A stretch of DNA of 64,000 nucleotides from Nitrosomonas sp. (GCA_024281995.1 JAMWZW010000002.1:62001-126000); one strand, 5' to 3'; numbered from the stretch's first letter, positions 46,701 to 56,955 are shown. A program made the numbers and translations. The notes: generated by a model not told the origin, from the sequence alone.

Positions 46701-47303
46701 TTCCCAGCTTATCGTTTGACCGGTTGGTGTTTTATGTTCGTGTACCAATGCGCCTTGACTGACGGCATCCCAGCCATTAGGTAGCTGAATATCCAGCCGG
46801 AATGACACCAAGGCCTCATCAAACTGCGGATACCAGACGCTGGAGTTGGCAAGAAAAATTCCTTCATTGGAGATGACTCCTGGGGTGTAACTGAAACTGC
46901 GCGCATATTCCTGACCTGGGCCTTGCACCGAATGATTAATTGCGCCATCAAAATAAATAACCAACTCATTTTGATTGAATGGCACAGTCACTGTGTAATA
47001 TTTCAAAGGAATGGGCCTGTTTGAGGATTCATTCCGCCACGCGGTGATCTTCCCGCCTTTCACCTCGGTAATGGTTAAATTCGCGTGCAGACTGAAATCC
47101 AGTTCGATAGCTGTATTGTGCTGCTGAATGTGTTGTGGAAGCGTAATGTGGTCTTTGACGCGAATGTGGGAAGTATCCGGTGTCAGTACAATACTCATCC
47201 GATGCTGAAAGGTTTGATCGTCTGCATAGACTGCCAAGCTGCATAACGCGCAGAAGGTAATCACGATCCATAGCATCATGTTGGGGAAAATTAATTTTTG
47301 CAT
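43764..47303 (-). CDS. Exported M1-like / M28 / PDZ multidomain peptidase, 1179 aa
   Basis: A fusion of three parts. A signal peptide (residues 9-27, [19 protein letters not shown]) leads to an M1-like gluzincin region with the zinc motif HEILH (about residues 302-306) and the third ligand in NWSEGLT (about 324). The M1 GxMEN motif is replaced by GYGMPSF. A middle beta region follows. Then an M28 aminopeptidase domain (about 780-1020) with [29 protein letters not shown] and [10 protein letters not shown] metal ligands, and finally a PDZ domain (about 1100-1179, [16 protein letters not shown]). It probably degrades peptides in the periplasm or at the surface. I chose ATG 47303 because the signal peptide follows. 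It is divergent from the 1067-residue protein. Confidence 0.85.
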   Translation of the reverse strand: MQKLIFPNMMLWIVITFCALCSLAVYADDQTFQHRMSIVLTPDTSHIRVKDHITLPQHIQQHNTAIELDFSLHANLTITEVKGGKITAWRNESSNRPIPLKYYTVTVPFNQNELVIYFDGAINHSVQGPGQEYARSFSYTPGVISNEGIFLANSSVWYPQFDEALVSFRLDIQLPNGWDAVSQGALVHEHKTPTGQTISWEEKQPQDDIYIVAGRYHRYAQSAGAVDALVYLRDADETLAQKYLDTTAQYIALYNKLIGPYPYTKFALVENFWESGYGMPSFTLLGSKVIRFPFILHSSYPHEILHNYWGNGVFVDYAKGNWSEGLTAYLADHLVNEQRNKGEEYRRDVLQKYADFVGKEKDFPIIRFVSRHSASSEAVGYGKTMMFFHMLRLELGDDAFTKVLRRFYQQFKFQQATFADLLATFNAVTGKDFTQQFEQWVQRTGAPDLVLRRAETGRTAQGFKLTLQVEQTQAGEPYRLQVPAAITLEGEDMAVESQLIIEQKQQTIELEFANRPVRIDLDPHFDVFRRLDNHEIPSALSQGFGAEKPLLILPAREPKAMLEAYRTLAANWQKTQASPLEIVTDEQLKTLPEDRTVWIMGWQNKFAGAVLKNLADRNVAYQHNQLQLQQKTYPQADHAAVLTTRQPANADKTLLWVAADSPKAVAELANKLPHYRKYSYLVFKGDDLINIDKGQWPILQSPLSQPVRQKDGYALDAAHTAHAGITKPRRALAELPPVFSESRMMTDIEHLSHESFKGRELGTPELDEAATYIAKQFQQIGLLPGGDSGSFFQTWQQDVGLPKGNIALRNVVGILPGTNPQLAGQSLVIGAHYDHLGTGWPDVRAAHQGKIHHGADDNASGIAVMLELARQIVPKWQPERTIIFVAFTGEEANLLGSRHYIRDSEKFPAGKIIAMLNLDTVGRLENNPVTVFGTGTARELVHIFRGASFVTGIPVNAVQDDFGSSDQAAFIEAGVPAIQLFANAHEDFHAPGDTADKIDSTGLVKVAAILKEATEYLANRIEPLTVTLPVAPTPPESTEPRETLINSANERKHEAHETQQPRHINKIGEDASTAQRSDSLVQSINQGFPKEKRKTSLGTIPDFSYQGKGVRIDNTLPGSPAQQAGLQQGDILIQVAGQPVSDLASYAAILRSLKAGEKVELRYRRDDAVVVAEVVLVER

Positions 47304-47532
47304 GTTTTGATAGACCGATTGAATAATGTGTTGATTGTTGAATTCATGGCCGCAGCGGCAACGGCTCATGCTTGCCAGTATTATGATTTTTATGATTACT
47401 GATGCTTAAAAAATTGAAATCATATCGCACGCAATCGCATAAAAGTATGATTGCGGTTAATCTAGTAATGGCGGATTCTTTATTTCATAAAATACGTGCG
47501 ACAATTCCAACCTCAAAAATAGGTGACACGGC

Positions 47533-50500
47533 ATGAGCGATACGGGCAAATCCGGCAGTAGCGGATCTCCAATTGGTTTTTTTGCAATTTTGTTGTTGAT
47601 TTTATCAGCAACGGGAACGCTCATCGAGCCATTAACCAGCACCCGACCGGATCCTTCCGAACAAAGCGGTGCGCTACACGGCAAAGCGCATGACATGACT
47701 GAAACCCGGTTATGGCAGGACCCCATCGAGTTGATGAATCATCGATTTGCGGATAAAACGGTAAATCCTTGTGACCATACCAACACATTGCGCGAAGAAC
47801 TGAAGACATTTCATCGCTATAAAAATTTTTCTGTTGTGGCTATCAGCGTTTCGGGCAGTGCTTATCACGAGATTACGGAGACGCGGCTGCGCAATCGTTT
47901 TGCTGTCGTTTCGGCTCTAAATTCAGCGGATTATTATCCCGGGTATGGCGATAAATTGGGTTATTACAAGTTAAATGCCGTGTCTTGCGACAAGGATTAT
48001 CCAACATCGATTATTCCCTATGAATGGTTTGACCGCACAGAAGAAAAATCATCCAGTATTCTGGTGTTGTGGCTGGATGAGAGCAAAATGCAAGCATCTC
48101 CCGGTGGTTATAAGCAATTTTTCAATCGGTTAATTCATGAAATAGAAAAAGAATGGTTGAAAATCGAGGAAACGGAACAACCGTATTCTCCAAATTACTC
48201 AAGGAATCCGAGCTATAAGCTGATCGGGCCGAGCGGATCCTCGCTGCTGGTTAACCTGTTGAAGGGTGAGCCGATGATTACGCCCGATTCGGATCTTTAT
48301 CCGCGATTTAATTTATTTGCCCATAGCGCAACGGCGCCTGCGAAGAAAATTATCAAAGCGCTGCAGGCCGATTGTGTTGCAAATTCGACCGAATGGTATT
48401 GCACGTTTGATGAAAAACTTATCCCCTTATCAGAGATGGCGCTTGAAAGAAAATTGCATGAGGCGCTCGAGCAACGAAGAATTATCCGTTCCATCGGAAC
48501 GGACGATAAGCTGATCACGGCATTGCTGTGGGAATTATGGAATCGCGGCCTTAATAATAGCGAACGGGTATTTTCTTTCCCTGATTCTATAGCTCAGCCA
48601 GGATGTGCGGATGGCTTGGTTTTGATTACCGAACTGGATACTTTGTACGCCCGGTCCTTGGCGAGTTATATTGAACAAGACCAGTTCTGGCAACATTGCA
48701 ATCAAGATGGCGATCAACCTCTGCCGGTCAAAAGATTTTCATATCTGCGCGGCGTGGATGGCAAACTGCCCAGTGCGCCCGACAAAAACAGCGGTTACCG
48801 GCAATCCGTTGAAACAAACAAAAACTCGCCCATGCAATGGGATGATGCAGCGCCGGAATATGCCGAGGGCCGTAACCAGTTTGATTACTTGCGCAGACTT
48901 ACGGAAATCATAGCGCTACTCGACCGTGACAAGAGTTTTGCTGCGCATGGCGTGAAAGCGATCGGTATTCTCGGTTCCGATGTTTACGATAAGCTTGTTA
49001 TCTTGCACGCGCTCCGTGAAAGATTTCAAGACAAGATTTTTTTTACGACAGACCTCGATGCGCGCTTTCTGCATGCCGATCAGTTAAAGTGGACTCGCAA
49101 TTTGATTGTAGCTTCCAATTTCGATTTCATGTTGCGTGCAGATTGGCAGAAAAACAGCATGCCATTCCGGGATAGCTATCAAACTTCAATTTATAACGCG
49201 GTCTCACTGGCGCTTCGTGAAATCGATGACGGAGAAAGAAGCTGGACGCAGGCGGTTATCTCTCAATCGCAAAAACCTCAACTGTTCGAAATTGGAAGGA
49301 AGAAGGCGGTCCACCTGGATTCACCGCATGTTTGCGAGCTCGATAACTGGATTCAAAGCTTGGCGCCGGCGCCGGTGCAAAGAATCGGTTCTCAAGAGTG
49401 TACGGTGCAAATCTCCAATGATCTGACCGATGGAAAAGGCGAAATATTCGATATTTTTACCAATGAACCGGATCGCTCGCTGATCACAACGTCAAGAGAG
49501 GAGATCGTGAGCGGTGCGTTCAAGATTGTTTTGATCGTTATCTTTGCTTTGTGGGGTTATTATTTATTGATGCAAAAAATAGGACTGGCAGAAACTCAAA
49601 GATTGGATAGGTATGCACGCGTTCGTGAATTGGCGGCAAATAAATATATGTGGTTTGGCGTTTTGCTGTGGATAATTGTCATCGCTGCGCTGTGTGCCGC
49701 ATTGATCGCTGAAGATGTTTATGAGCCGATCATGTGGCTTGAGGGCATCAGCGTCTGGCCTAATCTTACGATCGGTTTTCTCGGGATTTTTATCGTTTTT
49801 CTCGCTTCTTGGTATTTTTATGAGCGATTGCGGCAAACAAAATCCGAGATCGATAGCGATTTCTTTGGTATTTCGACCGGCCTATATACAGATAATCCTA
49901 ACGCTAATGAGCGGGGCGCAGATCAGGCAAACGATACGCCGGCCGCGTGGAAAAATTACCGGTGCCTTACACGTGGATTTTGGCCTGGAATAGCTATTGC
50001 CGCTTCAATTGCGGTTGTGCTCACGTTGTCGTTTCTGTTGCTGGATGTTTTTAAATCAATGGGCTCTCTGAATTTTCCTTATCGGGGAAATTTTGTTTAT
50101 TATTTCCATAATGTGCTGTTGCTTGCGCAGTTTTTCCTGTTATGGGGACTGGTTTTTTGGATTGGCGCCGAAGCCAAAGCGTGCAAGCGGTTAGTCGACA
50201 CCCTAAAAGAGTCTATTAATAATGAACATGTCTTGCAACAATGGCCAAGTCATATCCTTGAAACAGTAGAGCAGGGCACAGGTGTTTTACGGAAGCATTT
50301 GCATCGATATTTGCAATTTCTTGTCGCTGTCAAAATTACCGAAGGGATCAGCCGCCTGATTTATCTGCCTTTGGGGATGATTCTCATCATACTGATGGCG
50401 CGGAGCAGAATTTTTGATCAGTTCGATTTACCATTGTCGTTGATTATTGTTTTCAGCATTGCGGTGATTTACCCATTATTCCGAATTTATCAGCTACGCC

Positions 50501-50736
50501 AATCTGCTGAAAGCTTGCGCGATAGTTTCCTAAGCGATTATGAAGCTCAGCAAGTGGCATTAACGGTGAAGCAAGCGGGTGAAACCGCGCAAGTTGGCCG
50601 CGTTATCGCATTAATTCGTAATGAACACAAAGGCATTTATGCTACAGTTGGCCATCAGCCGGCGCTGGCTGCGTTGTTACTGCCATTTGGTGGCATGAGC
50701 GGTGTGCAGATTATTGAGTATCTGTTTAATATTTAG
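47533..50736 (+). CDS. Large membrane protein of unknown function, 1067 aa
   Basis: I do not recognise a named family. The protein begins with one hydrophobic helix (about residues 14-30, GFFAILLLILSATGTLI), then a soluble region of about 600 residues. A part of that (VKAIGILGSDVYDKLVILHALRE then FFTTDLDARF) resembles a type 1 periplasmic-binding or Rossmann-like fold. Six or so helices follow at about 660-980 (for example FKIVLIVIFALWGYYLLM and NVLLLAQFFLLWGLVFWIG). The C-terminus is polar. It is divergent from the M1/M28 peptidase and followed 42 bases later by a TolB-like gene. The layout suggests a membrane sensor or assembly protein, which is inference. Confidence 0.7.
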   Translation: MSDTGKSGSSGSPIGFFAILLLILSATGTLIEPLTSTRPDPSEQSGALHGKAHDMTETRLWQDPIELMNHRFADKTVNPCDHTNTLREELKTFHRYKNFSVVAISVSGSAYHEITETRLRNRFAVVSALNSADYYPGYGDKLGYYKLNAVSCDKDYPTSIIPYEWFDRTEEKSSSILVLWLDESKMQASPGGYKQFFNRLIHEIEKEWLKIEETEQPYSPNYSRNPSYKLIGPSGSSLLVNLLKGEPMITPDSDLYPRFNLFAHSATAPAKKIIKALQADCVANSTEWYCTFDEKLIPLSEMALERKLHEALEQRRIIRSIGTDDKLITALLWELWNRGLNNSERVFSFPDSIAQPGCADGLVLITELDTLYARSLASYIEQDQFWQHCNQDGDQPLPVKRFSYLRGVDGKLPSAPDKNSGYRQSVETNKNSPMQWDDAAPEYAEGRNQFDYLRRLTEIIALLDRDKSFAAHGVKAIGILGSDVYDKLVILHALRERFQDKIFFTTDLDARFLHADQLKWTRNLIVASNFDFMLRADWQKNSMPFRDSYQTSIYNAVSLALREIDDGERSWTQAVISQSQKPQLFEIGRKKAVHLDSPHVCELDNWIQSLAPAPVQRIGSQECTVQISNDLTDGKGEIFDIFTNEPDRSLITTSREEIVSGAFKIVLIVIFALWGYYLLMQKIGLAETQRLDRYARVRELAANKYMWFGVLLWIIVIAALCAALIAEDVYEPIMWLEGISVWPNLTIGFLGIFIVFLASWYFYERLRQTKSEIDSDFFGISTGLYTDNPNANERGADQANDTPAAWKNYRCLTRGFWPGIAIAASIAVVLTLSFLLLDVFKSMGSLNFPYRGNFVYYFHNVLLLAQFFLLWGLVFWIGAEAKACKRLVDTLKESINNEHVLQQWPSHILETVEQGTGVLRKHLHRYLQFLVAVKITEGISRLIYLPLGMILIILMARSRIFDQFDLPLSLIIVFSIAVIYPLFRIYQLRQSAESLRDSFLSDYEAQQVALTVKQAGETAQVGRVIALIRNEHKGIYATVGHQPALAALLLPFGGMSGVQIIEYLFNI

Positions 50737-50778
50737 TGCAGCCGCATTGAGATTAATTTTTTAGGATTTTACAAAACA

Positions 50779-51864
50779 ATGAAATTTTCTTTCAATGGTT
50801 TTACCAGTATTTCTTGTGGCATGTTAGTTATGGCAGCAAGCTTTTGCGCGGGTGCATCAGATTTCATTTCCGACGAGCATCAGCTTTCCGTTAAGGAAAA
50901 AAGAGCTGGTGAAGCATACTATCGTCAAGACATGAAGTGGATGATTTATCAGGCAGAAGTTGCTGACGATAACCCGTTTTATCAGATTTTCCTAAAAAAT
51001 ATCGCCACTGGCGCAGTACAGCAAGTATCCCCAGGCACTGGTAAAACGACTTGTGCATGGGTTCATCCTTCTCAAGAAAAAGTTTTATTTTCTTCCACAC
51101 ATGAAGATTCTGAAGCAAAAGCGAAAATGCTCACTGAAATCGAGCGCAGGAAATCGGGTGAGCGGCAGTCTTATGCGTGGGATTACGATGAATTTTACGA
51201 TATTTACGAAACTGATTTTTCCGGCGGAAAAATTCGTAACCTTACCAAAATATTGGGTTATGACGCTGAAGCTTCCTGGTCGCCGGATGGCAAACTGATC
51301 GCTTTTGCCTCCAATCGCAGAGCTTATACCGATGATTTATCCGACGAGGAAACTCAGCTTTTTAAAGCCAATCCATCGGCCTTGATCGATATTTATATCA
51401 TGGATGCAAATGGCTCCAATGTGAAACGCCTGACACAGACCAAAACTTACGATGGCGGCCCGTTTTTCAGTCCCGACGGTAAACGGATTGTATGGCGCCG
51501 TTTTAGTGAAGGGGGACGGGAAGCGGAAATCTTCACGATGAATATCGACGGATCCGATCAGAAACAAATTACGCGATTAAATGCGATGTCATGGGCACCT
51601 TTTTATCACCCTTCCGGAAAGTACATTATTTTTGCAACCAACTTGCATGGACATCGCAATTTTGAACTTTATATCGTCGATGTGGAGGGTCAAAAAGAAC
51701 CTGTGCGCGTTACCGATAAAGAAGGATTCGACGGTTTGCCGGTGTTTACCCCCGATGGTAATTACCTGACTTGGACCAGTGATCGTACGCCTGAGAAAAA
51801 AGGTCTTTTGTTTCATGGTAAATGGAATCATCAGAAAGCATTGGAGAGCCTTTTATTGAAATAA
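50779..51864 (+). CDS. TolB-like WD40/PD40 beta-propeller protein
   Basis: An exported 361-residue protein. A signal peptide (about residues 1-26, ISCGMLVMAASFCAGASA-like) is followed by about five PD40 propeller repeats with the usual SPDGKxIxF motif (SPDGKLIAFASNR, SPDGKRIVWRRF, TPDGNYLTWTSD). No peptidase or dehydrogenase catalytic residues are apparent. It follows the 1067-residue gene by 42 bases, so the two may be co-expressed. Its ligand or partner is unknown. Confidence 0.8.
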   Translation: MKFSFNGFTSISCGMLVMAASFCAGASDFISDEHQLSVKEKRAGEAYYRQDMKWMIYQAEVADDNPFYQIFLKNIATGAVQQVSPGTGKTTCAWVHPSQEKVLFSSTHEDSEAKAKMLTEIERRKSGERQSYAWDYDEFYDIYETDFSGGKIRNLTKILGYDAEASWSPDGKLIAFASNRRAYTDDLSDEETQLFKANPSALIDIYIMDANGSNVKRLTQTKTYDGGPFFSPDGKRIVWRRFSEGGREAEIFTMNIDGSDQKQITRLNAMSWAPFYHPSGKYIIFATNLHGHRNFELYIVDVEGQKEPVRVTDKEGFDGLPVFTPDGNYLTWTSDRTPEKKGLLFHGKWNHQKALESLLLK

Positions 51865-52191
51865 TCTAAGCAGGATAATTTGAGATAAGAAACAAGGAAA
51901 ATTAAATGATTAATTCTGGAAAATAAAATCAAGGCGCTCAACCAACAAATCATGTCTCCTAGTCTAAGCGTTATCAATTGAAAATTTAATCGGCGGGCTG
52001 TCGTGCCTTTGAAACACATGATACGTAGATTGGGTAGACTAATTCAGCGGGGGGATTCAACGATTTTATGAAATTTCTTCTGAAAATATATATACTTGCA
52101 GATTAGTCCATTTTTTTGTGCTTTTACCCTTTAAAAATTGTGGGCTTTTTCTATAGTGTTTGTGGTCTTTAAGATATTTCAGGAGAGTTCC
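51865..52191. other. Intergenic stretch
   Basis: These 327 bases carry no supported gene. A GTG at 52138 begins an in-frame extension of the dehydrogenase gene without a ribosome site, so it is not used as the start. Confidence 0.4.
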
Positions 52192-53367
52192 ATGTATTTA
52201 AATCAATATCGTATTCAAAACCAAAACTATTTTTCTCGATTTTATTTATCCGTAGACGATTGTCGTATCCGAATATTTTGTTTCAGTTTGGGATTGATCA
52301 TTATCGCAGCATTGACCTTACTGCCTGCAGTTATACAAGCTGCCGTACCAGCAGGGTTTAAGCAAAGTATTGTCGTTCGAAATTTAGTCAATCCCACACG
52401 AATGGCAATTGCTCCTGATGGCCGTATTTTTATCACGGAACAGGCCGGGCGGATCCGAATCGTCGAACAAGGCGTTCTGTTGTCCCAACCTTTTCTTAAC
52501 ATTACAACTCGGGTTAATAGTCAAGGAGAACGTGGGTTGTTAGGGATTGCTTTCGATCCCGATTTTCTCATTAATCAATGGGTATATGTGTATTACACCA
52601 GCAAAACTCCCGTTATCCATAACCGCGTAAGCCGCTTTAAAGCCAATGGAGATACGGCATTAGCGGGAAGTGAAGATGTGCTGCTTGATATTCAGCCATC
52701 AGGGGCGGCAACATTTCATAATGGTGGCGCAATTGGTTTTGGCGCCGACGGTAAACTGTATATCGCAGTTGGCGATGGCGGCACGAACACCAATGCGCAA
52801 TCTCTGGCCAATCTTAAAGGAAAAATTCTACGTATTAATAAAGATGGCAGTATTCCCATCGACAATCCGTTTTATCAAACAGCTACAGGAGTCAACCGGG
52901 CCATTTGGGCGAGAGGTTTTCGTAACCCCTACAGCTTTGCAGTACAGCCTGAAACAGGTCGCATGCACATTAATGATGTCGGGCAAGATGCTTGGGAAGA
53001 GGTCAATCAGGGAGTCAAGGGTGCTAACTATGGCTGGCCGTTTGTGGAAGGAAAAGGCAGTAATCCCCAGTTTCGCAACCCCATCTTAGTTTATCCGCAT
53101 AGCCCTAGCGCTTTTTGTACTGCAATAGTCGGTAGTGCATTTTATAATCCAATTAACGATCGATTCCCCGCTGATTATGTAGGTGATTATTTTTATGGCG
53201 ATTTTTGCGCTGGGTGGATCCGCCGCTACGATGTTACAACTAAAGTTGTTTCTACTTTTGCAACTGGCATGGGCCAGATTGTTGATATTCAGGTAGGTTT
53301 GGGCGGTATCATGTATGTTTTAAGGAAAGACGGCGGTATCTTACATTCGATACGTTATGGCAATTAG
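52192..53367 (+). CDS. PQQ-type glucose/sorbosone dehydrogenase-like protein
   Basis: An exported 391-residue six-bladed propeller of the GSDH (Yli/soluble aldose dehydrogenase) family. The ATG at 52192 has CAGGAGAG seven bases upstream. A membrane or signal helix covers about residues 25-47 (FCFSLGLIIIAALTLLPAV). Family motifs follow: NPTRMAIAPDGRIFITEQAGRIR, GERGLLGIAFDPDF, GDGGTN, GLRNPYSF-like GFRNPYSF, and GQDAWEEVNQGVKGANYGWP. These enzymes oxidise sugars with PQQ, but some members have another cofactor or function. No pqq genes are in the window. Confidence 0.88.
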   Translation: MYLNQYRIQNQNYFSRFYLSVDDCRIRIFCFSLGLIIIAALTLLPAVIQAAVPAGFKQSIVVRNLVNPTRMAIAPDGRIFITEQAGRIRIVEQGVLLSQPFLNITTRVNSQGERGLLGIAFDPDFLINQWVYVYYTSKTPVIHNRVSRFKANGDTALAGSEDVLLDIQPSGAATFHNGGAIGFGADGKLYIAVGDGGTNTNAQSLANLKGKILRINKDGSIPIDNPFYQTATGVNRAIWARGFRNPYSFAVQPETGRMHINDVGQDAWEEVNQGVKGANYGWPFVEGKGSNPQFRNPILVYPHSPSAFCTAIVGSAFYNPINDRFPADYVGDYFYGDFCAGWIRRYDVTTKVVSTFATGMGQIVDIQVGLGGIMYVLRKDGGILHSIRYGN

Positions 53368-53690
53368 TAATATATCTGCCAAAATGACCTGAGCTTTCCA
53401 AATAGGGTAGATTTCAAGTAGAAGGGTGGTAAAAGTATTTTGTTAATGCCTCGCTATAAGCATTGATGAGGATGAAATGCTTATAGCGAGATAATACTGA
53501 TTGAACAATAATCTATTTTGATAGTAATAGTATTTGATCGTTGCACACCTGCAAGAAAGGCTTAAACACTTACACAGTTATCTGCAATAAATTAATTGAT
53601 AGATAAGTAGTTGCATAAGCGTTTGTGACAATTAGTAAATAGTGAGTTATATCGCGTCCAATCGTAGCATTTATTATGGGGAGAAATGTC
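53368..53690. other. Intergenic stretch with a 15-bp inverted repeat
   Basis: These 323 bases hold no gene but do carry the inverted repeat described separately at 53450-53490. Confidence 0.5.
53450..53490. repeat. 15-bp perfect inverted repeat, 11-base loop
   Basis: CTCGCTATAAGCATT (53450-53464) and AATGCTTATAGCGAG (53476-53490) pair perfectly around an 11-base loop. No T-run follows, so it is not a classical terminator of the dehydrogenase gene. It could be an extragenic repeat or a rho-dependent end. Confidence 0.6.
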
Positions 53691-56600
53691 ATGGCTGATC
53701 CTGTTTTTCATTTTGCCGGAGCCAATCCATTTGGCTTAAGTAATTCCGGTAGCTTTAACGCCGATCCTACCTTTGTCGATATCGACAATGATGGAGATGC
53801 GGATGGTTTCGTCGGTAATGGTGCTGGCAATACGCTTTTTTTCAGAAATACCGGGACGGCCAGCAATCCAGCTTTTGCTGCCGCCATTATCAATCCATTT
53901 GGTTTAACCGCTACAGCCGGTTGGTCCAGTCCTGATTTTGTGGACATCGATGGTGATGGTGATTTGGATGCTTTTATCGGCGAGATTAATGGTAATACGC
54001 TTTTTTTCAGAAATACCGGGACATCAAGCAATCCTAGCTTCGCAGCTGCTGTTACCAATCCCTTTAGTTTAACTGATGTAGGAAACGATGCTAACCCTAC
54101 TTTTGTTGATATCGATGGCGATGGTGACCTGGATGCTTTTGTAGGCAATGAAAGAGGGTATAGCAATTTTTTTAGAAATACCGGGTCTGCTGTTAATCCG
54201 GTTTTTGCGGCCCCCATCAGCAATCCTTTTGGTTTGTTTAGTGTTGGTGCATACGGCGTCAGCGCCAGTTTTGTTGACATTGATAATGATGGTGATCTGG
54301 ATGCTCTTTTGGGGTGGGGAGGTGATTATAATAGCCCGGATGGTGCACTCTTTTTTAGAAATATCGGTACGGTCAATGCCCCGACATTTTACTTTGATAG
54401 TCAAAATCCCTTTGGTTTGAGTAGCGTGGGGCGGTACTATATCAGTCCTACTTTTGTCGATATTGACGATGATAATGATTTGGATATTTTTGTTGGTAAT
54501 TCGACTGGCGACTCGGTGTTTTATCAAAATGCCGGGATAGGCAGCAGTCCTCACTTTTCATGGACGAATGATTTTGACATAAACGACCCAAATGCTAATC
54601 CAAATCTTTATTTTGCTGATATTGATAATGACAGTGATTTGGATGCTTTTGTTGGGGATGATGCCGGCAATACTTTATTTTTCAGGAATACCGGAACAAG
54701 CAGCAATCCAGCCTTTGCCGCAGCCATAATCAACCCTTTTGGATTAGTCAATGTTGGTGCTGGATCCAATCCGGAATTGGTTGACATTGATAACGATGGT
54801 GATCTGGATGCATTTGTCGGCAATGGAACCGGCAATACCTTGTTTTTCAGGAATACAGGGACGGCTGCGAATCCTGCATTTACTGCGCCGCTGACCAATC
54901 CATTCGGCTTAAGCGATGTTGGCACAAATGCCCGTCCATCTTTTGTCGATATCGATGACGATGGCGATCAGGATGTTTTCTTAAATAATGCGTTTTTCAA
55001 AAATAATGGTACTGCGAGTGCACCATCTTTTGCCGCTGGTATTAATAATCCGTTCGGCCTGCTCGGTTCAAGCAATGGTGACTTTGATTTTATAGATGTG
55101 GATAAGGATGGCGACTTGGATGCGTTTAGCTATACACATTTTTTTCGCAATACCGGATCGACTACCAATCCAGCGTTTGTCGATGGCGGTGAAGGTTTGT
55201 TTGGTTTGGCTCAAAGCATTTTCCGTACCAGTATTAATAGCTTCACTTTTGTCGATATTGATGGTGATGGTGATTTCGATGCTTATGTGACGGGTTTATA
55301 TTCTAATAACTACGGCGAATATCCTGGGGCAGGCTTCCAGATCAACAATCATGCGCCAAATGTTGCCAATTTAACGGCACCGGAAACGTATACCAAAAAT
55401 ACACCATTAAATCTGAAAAATATCGTTATCAGCGATCCGGATAGCGCTAATGTGACTGCAGAATTAACGTTGTCCAACAGTGCGGCGGGGCGCTTGAGTA
55501 CGGCTACGTCGGGATCGGTAACTTCCACGTATAACGCCAGCACTGGTAAATGGACAGCGAGTGGCGCACTGGTCAATGTCAACGCCTTGCTGGCAGGTGT
55601 TGTATTCACGCCGGCAACAAACTTTACCGGTGCCTTTACGATTAACGCGAGTATTTCTGATGATGTAGCACCTCCTTTGCTAGGAAGTAAAAGTTTTTCA
55701 GTGAATTCCGGCGTACTGCTTATAAGTACGCCTGGAAACGATATTCTGACCGGTACTTCGTCGAGCAACGATACGGTGACCTATGCTTCCGCTACCGGAC
55801 CGGTAACTGTTTCGCTAAACATCACGACGCAACAAAATACCATTAACGCCGGATTGGATACCATCACCCAGGTTGAAAATCTCATCGGCAGTAACTTTGC
55901 CGATAATCTGACCGGTAATTCCGCTAACAATAGCTTGGAAGGCCGGGGTGGCAACGATACGCTGACAGGCTGGTCCGGTGCGGATACCATGATTGGCGGG
56001 GCGGGCAATGATACCTATTTCGTTGAGAACGTGGGCGATATTGTTACAGAAAATCTTAACCAGGGTACCGACCTGGTCAGCAGCCGCTTGACGTACACGT
56101 TACCCGCCAATGTGGAGAATCTGACATTGACCGGCACTGCCGCAATCAATGGCACGGGTAATGACCTGAATAACACATTGACGGGAAACAACGCTGCCAA
56201 TGAATTAAACGGCCAAGCGGGCAACGATAGGCTCAATGGCGGGGGCGGTAACGACACGCTGATTGGCTGGTCCGGAGCGGATACCATGATTGGCGGCGCG
56301 GGGAATGACAGCTATTTTGTCGAGAATGCAGGTGATGTTGTCACCGAGGCTCTCAATCAAGGTAGCGACCTTGTCAGCAGCCGGTTGACGTACACACTCC
56401 CCGCCAATGTAGAGAATCTCACATTAACCGGAACAGCGGCGGTTAATGGCACGGGCAACGGCCAGGCCAACATTATCATCGGCAATACCGCTGCCAATCA
56501 GCTAAAAGGCATGGCGGGCAACGATATTCTCGATGGCGGTACAGGCAACAATGTGCTGACGGGTGGAACAGGTAACGACTTTTTCCGCTTCAGCAGCAAC

Positions 56601-56876
56601 GGGCATGTTGACACGATTGCCGACTATAACGTAGCCAATGACACCGTCCAGCTTGACAATGCGGTATTTACTGCATTAACGGCTACAGGCACACTGGCCG
56701 CCGGGCGGTTCAGGGTGGGTGCACAAGCATTGGATGCCAATGACAATGTCATTTACAACAAAACCGCAGGAACGTTTTGGTACGACGCAGATGGCAATGG
56801 TGCAGGTGCTGCAGTGCAGATTGCCGTCATTGGCAGCGGATTGAATTTGACTAATGCGGATATCGTGGTGATTTGA
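53691..56876 (+). CDS. FG-GAP/VCBS and RTX repeat protein, 1061 aa
   Basis: A large acidic surface or secreted protein. Residues 1-560 contain about ten FG-GAP-like repeats with calcium loops of the type DIDGDGDLDAFVG, each preceded by TLFFRNTGT. A cadherin-like region follows (about 560-680). Three RTX blocks (about 725-1010) have nonapeptides such as GGAGNDTYF and GGTGNDFF around repeated TLPANVENLTLTGTA units. The C-terminus ends TNADIVVI, a typical uncleaved type I secretion end. No N-terminal signal peptide is present, in line with type I export. I chose ATG 53691 (MADPVFHF) with GGGAGA upstream. No secretion ATPase is in the window. Confidence 0.85.
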   Translation: MADPVFHFAGANPFGLSNSGSFNADPTFVDIDNDGDADGFVGNGAGNTLFFRNTGTASNPAFAAAIINPFGLTATAGWSSPDFVDIDGDGDLDAFIGEINGNTLFFRNTGTSSNPSFAAAVTNPFSLTDVGNDANPTFVDIDGDGDLDAFVGNERGYSNFFRNTGSAVNPVFAAPISNPFGLFSVGAYGVSASFVDIDNDGDLDALLGWGGDYNSPDGALFFRNIGTVNAPTFYFDSQNPFGLSSVGRYYISPTFVDIDDDNDLDIFVGNSTGDSVFYQNAGIGSSPHFSWTNDFDINDPNANPNLYFADIDNDSDLDAFVGDDAGNTLFFRNTGTSSNPAFAAAIINPFGLVNVGAGSNPELVDIDNDGDLDAFVGNGTGNTLFFRNTGTAANPAFTAPLTNPFGLSDVGTNARPSFVDIDDDGDQDVFLNNAFFKNNGTASAPSFAAGINNPFGLLGSSNGDFDFIDVDKDGDLDAFSYTHFFRNTGSTTNPAFVDGGEGLFGLAQSIFRTSINSFTFVDIDGDGDFDAYVTGLYSNNYGEYPGAGFQINNHAPNVANLTAPETYTKNTPLNLKNIVISDPDSANVTAELTLSNSAAGRLSTATSGSVTSTYNASTGKWTASGALVNVNALLAGVVFTPATNFTGAFTINASISDDVAPPLLGSKSFSVNSGVLLISTPGNDILTGTSSSNDTVTYASATGPVTVSLNITTQQNTINAGLDTITQVENLIGSNFADNLTGNSANNSLEGRGGNDTLTGWSGADTMIGGAGNDTYFVENVGDIVTENLNQGTDLVSSRLTYTLPANVENLTLTGTAAINGTGNDLNNTLTGNNAANELNGQAGNDRLNGGGGNDTLIGWSGADTMIGGAGNDSYFVENAGDVVTEALNQGSDLVSSRLTYTLPANVENLTLTGTAAVNGTGNGQANIIIGNTAANQLKGMAGNDILDGGTGNNVLTGGTGNDFFRFSSNGHVDTIADYNVANDTVQLDNAVFTALTATGTLAAGRFRVGAQALDANDNVIYNKTAGTFWYDADGNGAGAAVQIAVIGSGLNLTNADIVVI

Positions 56877-56902
56877 GTTTGAAATATTGAAATGAAAGAT
56901 GG

Positions 56903-56930
56903 ACCTCAGCTTAGTCAATCGCGCTGAGGT
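56903..56930. terminator. Weak bidirectional hairpin
   Basis: ACCTCAGC (56903-56910) and GCTGAGGT (56923-56930) pair around a 12-base loop between the RTX gene and the convergent nuclease gene. No clear T-run follows on either side, so termination is only suggested by position. Confidence 0.35.
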
Positions 56931-56955
56931 TCAAATAGACATTTTAATTTAAAAA

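Noticed and set aside
43764-47303. Long plus-strand frames inside the peptidase gene (for example 44607-45041 and 46137-46547)
   Set aside because: They are antisense shadows of a well-supported gene in a GC-richer coding region.
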